From positions 1-11,453 of the forward strand of contig JAFGTK010000255.1 of NCBI GenBank assembly GCA_016934135.1: a stretch of DNA of 11,453 nt, given 5' to 3'. Shown one piece after another: positions 6,389 through 11,453 of this stretch. The DNA is from Deltaproteobacteria bacterium (GTDB lineage: Bacteria; Desulfobacterota; Desulfomonilia; UBA1062). Position numbers and translations under genes: made by a program. Below the pieces are notes generated by a model. That model was given only the letters and a program-made list of their open reading frames with translations, ran no database searches and was not told the origin of the DNA. How positions within the stretch are numbered: position 1 is the first letter of the stretch; each line of letters begins with the position of its first letter.

Positions 6389-7438
6389 ATGGCCATTGCT
6401 GACAGACCTAATCTGGTATGTTTCATATCTCTGATGTCGATACTCCCATGTTTACTGTATGCACAGGCAGATACTCCGCGGGAGGCCAGCACCTTTACGT
6501 TCTATCAGGAAAACGACCTCTACACCGGTACCGACCGTGACTATACCAGCGGCACCAAGCTGACCTGGATCTCGGCTGACCTCACGGAGTACAGGAAAAA
6601 TCCAAACATACCGCGCTGGAGTTATCCATTGATCGATGTCCTGCCTTTTGTAAACGAACCAGGGCTCCAGCGGACGCTGTCGCTTTCTATAGGTCAGAAC
6701 ATCTATACGCCTGAAGATATCATGGAATACATTTTGGTTGACGGAGATCGCCCTTATGCAGGGATTTCCTATCTCTCAGTTGGTTTTCACAGCAGAAACA
6801 GCCGCAGGATGGATACCCTGGAGTTCGATGTCGGTATTGTCGGCCCTCACTCGTATGCAGAGAAGAGTCATAAGCTGATTCACCGATGGACCAATTCGAA
6901 ATATCCCAATGGCTGGGAAAACCAGATAAAGGATGAGCCCTTTCTGAATATTTATTATGAGAGAAAGTGGAAAATCCTTCAGTCAAATAACCACGGGTTC
7001 GGGGCCGACCTCATCCCGCACACAGGGTGCAGTGTCGGGAATGCACTGACAGCAGTCAATGCCGGGGGGCAGCTTCGTTTGGGATGGAATCTGCCGAATG
7101 ATTTCGGGACATTCATTATCCGGCCGGGCTCTGATACCAATGCCCCGTTCGATGCACAGGATCCGCGTTTCTACCCCGATCACAAGAGATTCGGCATGCA
7201 TGCCTTTGCTGCATTTGACGGGTATGCAGTGCTGAGGAACATTGTTCTCGACGGCAATCTCTTCCGCGAAAGCTATCGCGTTGACAAGAAACCTTTTGTG
7301 GCAAACCTGGTCTGCGGCATCGGCCTTATTGTCAACCGGTTCAAGATCACCTATGCGTATGTGTACAAGACAAAGGAGTTTGCAACTCAGGATTACAAAC
7401 AGGTTTACGGAGCAATCACGTTCTCGTACACGTTCTGA
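6389..7438 (+). CDS. LpxR-like outer membrane lipid A 3'-O-deacylase
   Basis: A 349-residue precursor of an outer membrane beta-barrel. LpxR enzymes use Ca2+ to remove the 3'-acyloxyacyl chain of lipid A. The signal peptide covers residues 1-27 (hydrophobic core FISLMSILPCLLY, AQA before the cut). Family motifs appear in order: ENDLYTGTDRDYTSGTKLTW (41-60), GQNIYTP (102-108), DRPYAG (120-125), GIVGPHSYAEKSHKLIH (149-165) and NGWENQI (174-180). By comparison with Salmonella LpxR, Asn42/Asp43, Arg121 and His165 are the probable active-site residues. The C-terminus FSYTF ends in phenylalanine, as expected for barrel insertion by BAM. The start at 6389 has AGGA about 10 nt upstream. The gene is downstream of the hybrid kinase on the same strand but separated by 201 bp, so it is probably its own unit. 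It converges with the duplicated secreted protein. The symbol is withheld because activity cannot be confirmed. Confidence 0.85.
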   Translation: MAIADRPNLVCFISLMSILPCLLYAQADTPREASTFTFYQENDLYTGTDRDYTSGTKLTWISADLTEYRKNPNIPRWSYPLIDVLPFVNEPGLQRTLSLSIGQNIYTPEDIMEYILVDGDRPYAGISYLSVGFHSRNSRRMDTLEFDVGIVGPHSYAEKSHKLIHRWTNSKYPNGWENQIKDEPFLNIYYERKWKILQSNNHGFGADLIPHTGCSVGNALTAVNAGGQLRLGWNLPNDFGTFIIRPGSDTNAPFDAQDPRFYPDHKRFGMHAFAAFDGYAVLRNIVLDGNLFRESYRVDKKPFVANLVCGIGLIVNRFKITYAYVYKTKEFATQDYKQVYGAITFSYTF

Positions 7439-7526
7439 CTACACCATGCATCCAAGGCCTTGATCTGTTTTTGCATCAAAGAACAAACCTATCCCATACG
7501 CCTGACCTTACCGTCCATTATTTTTA

Positions 7527-8498
7527 TCAGTGGGCATAAATATCCACCCAGCTGTCAGCTTTAATGTCCAGATCGAAGTTGTTTATATAGATGTCTCCCA
7601 GGGTACCTGCATTTGTACTGTTGAGCGTGGGGCTGCTGTCGAGCTTGACCTCGGCAGTAACCATTGATGAATGCAGACTGAAATCTGTCGGAAACGATAT
7701 ATGAACAACGGTTATGTGTCCGGAGTTAAGATCAGAGTAGACCCCGGATGAAGATGTGGTTATATCTATGGCAAACGTACCGATCACGCTTGTTGTTTCT
7801 ACAACGATATTCGAAAGGCCGACCCATCCGGCAGATGTTGAGGTCATAAACGGGTTGGTATATGACCCCAGGCCGTCTGAATCTCCCCATGAAACGCAGG
7901 AAAGATCGATACGGTCAACGATCGAATACCATGTCATGGTGACTCCTGATTCTCCAGGGTTTCTCCCGTTATATACATCTATGTAGCTGATGGGGTTGAT
8001 GTATAGATTGAGGTCCCCAAGGTATACATCTCCGAGCTTCTGGTTCAGGTTGTTTCCTTCCGGTCCCAATGCCGCCTCGAGTTCCAATGAATCAAAAGAT
8101 ATTTCAAGTGCACCAAGCCCGAAGCGTACGAAGGTAGCGCCATTGTACATTGATGCATCCTGTGCGACATCGATGGTAACAGGTTTCCACATCGTATTGA
8201 AATCGTATCCATTATAAGTATCAGTTGTCCGCGATCTCATGTGAAGGTTTGATATGGATAAGTTGTTGAGCCCCATATATCCGCCGGAGTCTGACCCGGT
8301 CTGATCCCAGGGTGCATCGATGCCTGTTGCATCACCCCATGCTGTTGTTCCGATAGAAATATCCAATGTAACGTCAGTATTGATGCTTACTCCTGACTGG
8401 CCTGTCACCTCTGAAAGCATACTGTCTGAAAGTGGTGTCATAGCCCGGATGGAAAGAGGCAACATCATGATTGTTAAAAATATCAATACCTTTTTCAT
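7527..8498 (-). CDS. Secreted protein of unknown function with two tandem beta-rich repeats
   Basis: A 323-residue protein I cannot name functionally. Residues 1-19 form a signal peptide (MKK, hydrophobic core, SIRA before the cut). The mature N-terminus PLSDSMLSEVTGQSGVSI resembles the short 'L-x-D-x-x-L-x-x-V-T-G-Q-x-G-V' opening of DUF6160/FilA-like surface proteins of Proteobacteria; this family link is from memory. The rest is rich in Ser, Thr, Gly, Asn and Asp, with alternating hydrophobic residues that suggest beta strands, and it divides into two similar halves (see the two repeat entries). There is no membrane anchor and only one cysteine (Cys201). The start at 8498 has AAGGAGA 9 nt upstream. 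It is downstream of pepD on the same strand with 328 bp between, so it is probably transcribed separately. A periplasmic, surface or pilus-like role is possible but unproven. Confidence 0.8.
   Translation of the reverse strand: MKKVLIFLTIMMLPLSIRAMTPLSDSMLSEVTGQSGVSINTDVTLDISIGTTAWGDATGIDAPWDQTGSDSGGYMGLNNLSISNLHMRSRTTDTYNGYDFNTMWKPVTIDVAQDASMYNGATFVRFGLGALEISFDSLELEAALGPEGNNLNQKLGDVYLGDLNLYINPISYIDVYNGRNPGESGVTMTWYSIVDRIDLSCVSWGDSDGLGSYTNPFMTSTSAGWVGLSNIVVETTSVIGTFAIDITTSSSGVYSDLNSGHITVVHISFPTDFSLHSSMVTAEVKLDSSPTLNSTNAGTLGDIYINNFDLDIKADSWVDIYAH
7530..7925 (-). repeat. Protein repeat 2 of the secreted protein (residues 192-323)
   Basis: Contains SWGDSDGLGSYTNPF (203-217), AGWVGLSNIVVE (223-234), TFAIDIT (241-247) and TLGDIYINNFDLDIKADSWV (299-318), ending DIYAH at the protein's C-terminus. 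These blocks match WGD-x-x-G, G-x-x-GL-N, a T-ID core and LGD-Y-x-x-x-L-x-I in repeat 1, with similar spacing. Confidence 0.65.
7965..8372 (-). repeat. Protein repeat 1 of the secreted protein (residues 43-178)
   Basis: Contains AWGDATGIDAPW (53-64), GGYMGLNNLSIS (72-83), KPVTIDVA (105-112) and KLGDVYLGDLNLYINPISYI (154-173), ending DVYNG. The same blocks recur in the same order in residues 192-323, so the coding sequence appears to be an ancient in-frame duplication. The DNA copies have diverged too far to look like a recent repeat. Confidence 0.65.
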
Positions 8499-8826
8499 AA
8501 TTCATAGTCTCCTTATCTGATTGATGGTTTAATTACATAACAGTATGTTCAGAATCAGTTTTCTCAGGATTTATGATATAGAAAAAATCAGAAGGGTTTT
8601 TCCCGATCTTGCTGTTTTTTGACCCGGGATCTTTTTTATTGAATGGTCTCGGTTAAATATGATGCCGACAAGGATGTGCTTGAAAAACAGTAAGTTACTA
8701 CGCTGTAGATAGCGTTCTCAAAGAGGCTTCCGCATCTTCCCGTTACCGGACACAGCGAATCCAGAATACGAATCTTCCAGTGAATGTATCTTTGCCGGGC
8801 AGTTCGACCGGGTGTCTTGAAGGATC
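8499..8826. other. Intergenic region between pepD and the secreted protein gene
   Basis: 328 bp without a convincing gene. The minus strand carries the AAGGAGA ribosome site (8514-8508) for the secreted protein. A GGG-AAAAA-CCC mini-stem with T-rich sequence after it (minus strand, about 8607-8585) is too short to call a terminator. CCCGGG within GACCCGGGATC (8621-8631) is a restriction-type palindrome without a loop. The minus-strand CATA-CTGT-TATG (8546-8535) is a small inverted repeat near where the promoter should be. Nothing else was recognised. Confidence 0.3.
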
Positions 8827-10278
8827 CTATTCTTCCGCCATAGTCTTTAGAAGAGCGGTCAGGAAATCCCACATCTTATCGACACTGGCGATGTCTACAC
8901 GCTCGGAAGGCGAGTGTGCCTGTTCCACGGTGGGGCCGAGCGAGATCATATCCATGTCCGTGATGCGCTGACCAATCACCGCACATTCCAGGCCTGCATG
9001 GATTACCTTTACCAGCGGTGATTTCCCATATCTCGCCTCAAAGGTCTTTTTTGCCTTTTGGAGAACTGCTGATTCAAGGTTCGGCTTCCATGCAGGGTAA
9101 TCATGATGCTGGGTTACCTGTGCCCCCATAACCCATCCAATGGATTTAACCATGTCGGATACATCCTGAATCGATGAGGTGTAAATGCTGCGCTGATTGG
9201 TTGCGAGCTTGAGCCTGATGTTTTCCACGCTGCATATGGCGAGGTTTGTGGAGGTTATAACTATGTTGTCGACAGATTCGTTCAGATTGAGCACTCCATG
9301 TGGAAGGATCGAGATCATGGTAAGTATCTTGCCCGTATCTTCGGGAATAATGATCTTTTCCGGGGCAGGTATATCCATGTTAAGACCAAGCATGACCCGG
9401 TCTTCTATGCCCTGAAGTTCCTGAGCAAGGGTTGAATTCCATTGAGCTATGGCATCGGATAAACCGGACAGGTTGTTTTCTTTGATATATATAACAGCCC
9501 TGGCATCCCGCGGGATAGCGTTGTGTTTGGAGCCGCCCTGAATGGTTGCTAGATGATAGGGGATGGACTCCCTTATGCTCTTCATGAACCTGTTGAGCAG
9601 CTTGATTGCATTTCCCCTGCCTTTGTGTATGTCAATGCCGGAATGGCCTCCCTTAAGCCCGGATATGGAGATTTCTGCCGGCACATGATTCTGGCTGGGC
9701 TCTGACAGGGTAAGATCCATTGAGATATCGGTATCTCTTCCGCCTGCGCATCCTATATACAAGGTGCAGTCTTCCTCGGAATCCAGGTTGATCAGTGTTT
9801 TGCCGGTTATGAACCTTTCTGTGAGCATATATGCCCCGGTAAGACCTGTTTCCTCTTCAATGGTGAAAAGGATCTCCAGATCGGGATGAACAAGACAAGC
9901 ATCTTCCATGACAGCCAGCATGGCTGCCATGCCGATTCCATTGTCGGCACCGAGCGTTGTTCCGCGGGCCTTTATCCACTTTCCGTCACGGACAAGCCTG
10001 ATAGGGTCAGTAGTGAAATCGTGAAGGGTTTCCGGATCTTTTTCGCAGACCATATCCATATGAGACTGCAGTATTACAGTCTCTGTTCCGGGTATTCCCT
10101 TTTTGAGGACAAGCACGTTGCCTGCGCTGTCTATCCGGTAGTCCAGGGAAAGTCTTTCTGCCGAGCGCACAAGGTAATCCCGGATTCGGTCCTCTTTGCC
10201 GGATTCTCTGGGGATACTTGAGACCTCCTGAAAATATCGCCATAACGGCTCTGGTAAAAGACCCTGAATCTCTTTCAT
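8827..10278 (-). CDS. pepD: Cytosol non-specific dipeptidase / aminoacyl-histidine dipeptidase (M20)
   Basis: A 483-residue cytoplasmic dizinc peptidase that hydrolyses dipeptides such as Xaa-His and returns amino acids from peptide breakdown. The length is normal for PepD. Metal and catalytic residues are all present: His73 and Asp75 in SHMDMV, bridging Asp112 in TLGADNGIG, catalytic Glu142 and ligand Glu143 in IEEETGLTGA, Asp166 in NLDSEE, and His455 in EQAHSPSERV. The lid/dimerization domain includes GLKGGHSGIDIHKGRGNA (207-224, with His212) and KHNAIPRDA (251-259). The start is secure: GGGAGGAG lies a few bases upstream of ATG 10278. The gene appears monocistronic; the 5' neighbour is the divergent csp gene, 369 bp away. 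No signal peptide is present. Confidence 0.95.
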   Translation of the reverse strand: MKEIQGLLPEPLWRYFQEVSSIPRESGKEDRIRDYLVRSAERLSLDYRIDSAGNVLVLKKGIPGTETVILQSHMDMVCEKDPETLHDFTTDPIRLVRDGKWIKARGTTLGADNGIGMAAMLAVMEDACLVHPDLEILFTIEEETGLTGAYMLTERFITGKTLINLDSEEDCTLYIGCAGGRDTDISMDLTLSEPSQNHVPAEISISGLKGGHSGIDIHKGRGNAIKLLNRFMKSIRESIPYHLATIQGGSKHNAIPRDARAVIYIKENNLSGLSDAIAQWNSTLAQELQGIEDRVMLGLNMDIPAPEKIIIPEDTGKILTMISILPHGVLNLNESVDNIVITSTNLAICSVENIRLKLATNQRSIYTSSIQDVSDMVKSIGWVMGAQVTQHHDYPAWKPNLESAVLQKAKKTFEARYGKSPLVKVIHAGLECAVIGQRITDMDMISLGPTVEQAHSPSERVDIASVDKMWDFLTALLKTMAEE

Positions 10279-10464
10279 ATCTTCTCCTCCCGTTCAATAT
10301 CCCGTGCAATACTCATCGGCCATGCCTTTGCCGGGCCGGGCTGTTTCGTAATCGAATGTCCCATACTATAATCATATTACGGGAATTTGGCCATGCTGAA
10401 AACCGATTTCAAAGAGGTCTTGGATTTTACCGGAAAGAATAGGGAGTTATATCACTGTTATTTC

Positions 10465-10493
10465 TTGACATAGGGGTATTTTCACTTTATACC
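10465..10493 (+). promoter_or_regulatory. Sigma-70-type promoter of the cold-shock gene
   Basis: A consensus TTGACA (10465-10470), a 17-bp spacer and TATACC (10488-10493, four of six -10 matches including TATA). Transcription would start near 10500, giving a 5' leader of about 148 nt, close to the long leaders known for E. coli cspA-type mRNAs. The rest of the pepD-csp gap (10279-10464) would contain the pepD promoter on the minus strand, but I could not pick a convincing one. That stretch holds no gene. Confidence 0.65.
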
Positions 10494-10535
10494 TTGCTCA
10501 TACTGGAATACGAAATTATCAAGCTAACCCACGGT

Positions 10536-10625
10536 AAACCCTCTGTAAGTTTTCCTGAGGTTTCTGGTAATAGAGTCTTTCCAGAAAAAGCAACAAAGGC
10601 CCCTTAACCCTTGCCAGGAGGGGGG
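10536..10625 (+). promoter_or_regulatory. Structured 5' leader of the cold-shock mRNA
   Basis: Three potential stems lie in the leader. AAACCCTC (10536-10543) pairs with GAGGTTT (10557-10563) with one bulge. TTTCTGG (10561-10567) pairs perfectly with CCAGAAA (10581-10587). CCCCT (10600-10604) pairs with AGGGG (10619-10623). The first two share bases 10561-10563 and so compete at their edges. The third would bury an AGGAGGGGGG tract that resembles a second, decoy ribosome site 22 nt upstream of the ATG. The true site GGAGG (10636-10640) lies 7 nt before the start. Temperature-responsive refolding is known for E. coli cspA; applying it here is inference. Confidence 0.4.
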
Positions 10626-10647
10626 TCGAAAAAACGGAGGTATATTC

Positions 10648-10848
10648 ATGGCTACAGGAACAGTAAAATGGTTTAACGAGAAAAAGGGTTTTGGTTTCAT
10701 CACAGAAGACGGCGGCAACGATGTCTTTGTCCATTACTCAGCAATCAAGGATGAGGGTTTTAAAACACTTACAGAGGGAGAGCGAGTGCAGTTCGAGGTG
10801 GTACAGGGGCCTAAAGGTCCACAGGCTTCAAACGTAATGAAAGCTTAA
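10648..10848 (+). CDS. Cold-shock domain protein (CspA family)
   Basis: A 66-residue single cold-shock domain that binds single-stranded RNA or DNA and can act as an RNA chaperone. RNP1 is KGFGFI (13-18) and RNP2 is VFVHY (26-30). The opening MATGTVKWFNEKKGFGFI and the ending GPKGPQASNV are textbook for the family and the length is standard. The start is fixed by GGAGG 7 nt upstream. The gene stands alone between its own promoter (TTGACA at 10465) and a strong intrinsic terminator. Cold induction is plausible from the long structured leader, but many family members are constitutive. The paralogue name cannot be assigned. Confidence 0.97.
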   Translation: MATGTVKWFNEKKGFGFITEDGGNDVFVHYSAIKDEGFKTLTEGERVQFEVVQGPKGPQASNVMKA

Positions 10849-10855
10849 TTGTAAA

Positions 10856-10885
10856 AGAGGGCAGGCTGAAGGCCTGCCCTTTATA
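10856..10885 (+). terminator. Intrinsic terminator of the cold-shock gene
   Basis: A perfect 9-bp stem, AGGGCAGGC (10858-10866) with GCCTGCCCT (10872-10880), closed by a TGAAG loop and extendable by a G-U and an A-U pair. A T-rich tail TTTATATAT follows. It begins 7 bp after the csp stop codon, making this a single-gene transcript. Confidence 0.9.
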
Positions 10886-10934
10886 TATACAATCCATTCG
10901 TTTCACAAAGTCCGTAGAAAGAACTGTTGTGAAT

Positions 10935-10948
10935 GTATAGCACTATAC
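10935..10948. repeat. Palindrome in the csp-trmFO gap
   Basis: GTATAG-CA-CTATAC, a perfect 6-bp inverted repeat with a 2-bp centre, followed by TTTTT on the plus strand. The stem is AT-rich and too weak to be a convincing terminator; a protein-binding site is possible. The rest of the gap between the csp terminator and trmFO (10886-11014) shows nothing further I can support. Confidence 0.2.
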
Positions 10949-11014
10949 TTTTTGACCGGTTATAAAACCGCGGCCTTGAGTCAATCTTCGCGTCAGCCAC
11001 GCAGGACGAGAAGT

Positions 11015-11453
11015 TTATGTATCATTCCCTGTAGCTTGTTTAGGAAAAGGGTCCTTTGATATTCCGGACAACTTCATCCAGGATTCAAATGAAAGCGATT
11101 CCTTTTCGAGCCGGGCCAGTTTTCTGGACTTTTTGGGAACATCAAGGGGCTCCATAATACCGAAATTGATATTCATGGGCTGGAAGTTTGTATTCTTATC
11201 ATCGGTAATATATCTTATCAGTGCCCCTGTTGCGGTGTCTGCAGGAGGAGGAGATAAGATCCTGCCCGAAATCCTTGTTGTCACGGCCAGTGCAGCCATG
11301 ATGCCCATGGCTGCAGATTCCATGTATCCTTCCACTCCGGTCATCTGGCCGGCAAGGAATACCAAAGGGGATCCCTTTAAGCTCAAATCCTGGTTCAGCA
11401 CCCTGGGGGAGTCGAAATAGGTATTTCTGTGGATACTGCCGAACCGCAGGAAC
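11015..11453 (-). CDS. trmFO: TrmFO, folate-dependent tRNA (uracil-54-C5)-methyltransferase, C-terminal part (cut by right edge)
   Basis: TrmFO is a flavoenzyme that makes ribothymidine at position 54 of tRNA using methylenetetrahydrofolate and reduced FAD. The last 146 codons are present and the frame is open to the right edge. Visible family motifs are RFGSIHRNTYFDSPRVL near the edge (the common 'HRNTF-x-x-SP' block), PLVFLAGQMTGVEGYMESAA (FAD-binding C-terminal block), and FQPMNINFGIMEPL. The N-terminal Rossmann motif and catalytic cysteines lie outside the window. GTG 11401 is not the start, because family-conserved sequence continues upstream of it. The stop is TAA at 11017-11015; no clear terminator follows on the minus strand. 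Confidence 0.95.
   Translation of the reverse strand, partial: FLRFGSIHRNTYFDSPRVLNQDLSLKGSPLVFLAGQMTGVEGYMESAAMGIMAALAVTTRISGRILSPPPADTATGALIRYITDDKNTNFQPMNINFGIMEPLDVPKKSRKLARLEKESLSFESWMKLSGISKDPFPKQATGNDT

Noticed and set aside
7460..7479. TTGAT...ATCAA stem between the convergent lpxR-like and secreted-protein genes as a two-way terminator
   Set aside because: Only 5 A/T-rich base pairs and no T-run directly after the stem on either strand.
8636..8872. 78-codon minus-strand frame in the gap after pepD
   Set aside because: It begins inside pepD in another frame, has no ribosome site and no recognisable motif. I considered a decayed gene but saw no family remnant.
10218..10442. 74-codon plus-strand frame spanning the pepD start
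   Set aside because: Antisense to the conserved N-terminus of pepD; no ribosome site and no family resemblance.
10519..10734. Minus-strand frames opposite the cold-shock gene and its leader
   Set aside because: Antisense to a textbook cold-shock domain; no start signal or motif.
10954..10974. CGGTT-ATAA-AACCG hairpin as terminator for trmFO
   Set aside because: The T-run lies on the wrong side: on the minus strand the stem is followed by A residues.
1..11453. CRISPR arrays, tRNA or rRNA genes, insertion sequences, toxin-antitoxin pairs, phage defence genes
   Set aside because: Looked for and not seen: no regularly spaced direct repeats, no transposase or integrase motifs, no cloverleaf-like segments, and no defence-family proteins among the supported genes.

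Overview
The window looks like chromosomal DNA from a Gram-negative, probably anaerobic bacterium. A lipid A deacylase of the LpxR type implies an outer membrane. FeoAB implies ferrous iron uptake. TrmFO (the folate-dependent tRNA methyltransferase), a FIST protein beside a cytoplasmic hybrid histidine kinase, and a secreted protein with an 'LSEVTGQSGV'-type N-terminus together resemble Desulfobacterota (Deltaproteobacteria). That placement is inferred from gene content, not from a marker gene. No rRNA, tRNA, CRISPR array, transposase or phage gene was seen.

Layout. Bases 1-563 (minus strand) hold the start of feoB, cut by the left edge, and the complete feoA, overlapping by one base. Divergent from them is a run of five plus-strand genes: a MarR-type regulator, an alpha/beta hydrolase of the FrsA/DHPON-hydrolase type, a FIST sensory protein, a GAF-PAS-histidine kinase-receiver hybrid kinase whose start overlaps or abuts the FIST stop, and an LpxR-like outer membrane lipid A deacylase. 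Converging on these from the right (minus strand) are a secreted, internally duplicated protein of unknown function and the M20 dipeptidase pepD. A monocistronic cold-shock protein gene follows on the plus strand, with a good sigma-70 promoter, a leader of about 150 nt containing a hairpin, and a clear intrinsic terminator. The C-terminal part of trmFO (minus strand) runs off the right edge.

How the parts may work together. The best functional units are feoAB (ferrous iron import), FIST plus hybrid kinase (a two-protein cytosolic sensory module with no DNA-binding output encoded nearby), and marR plus hydrolase. Inverted repeats built on TTAG...CTAA occur ahead of feoA, inside the putative marR promoter and just ahead of the hydrolase. 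The marR and hydrolase copies share 12 of 13 bases. This suggests one operator family, most simply bound by the MarR protein, linking the hydrolase and possibly feoAB to the same signal.

The less ordinary items are this shared operator, the FIST/hybrid kinase pair, the tandemly duplicated secreted protein and the structured csp leader. I found no clear evidence of a wholly new multi-gene system. These are candidates, with tests given for each.
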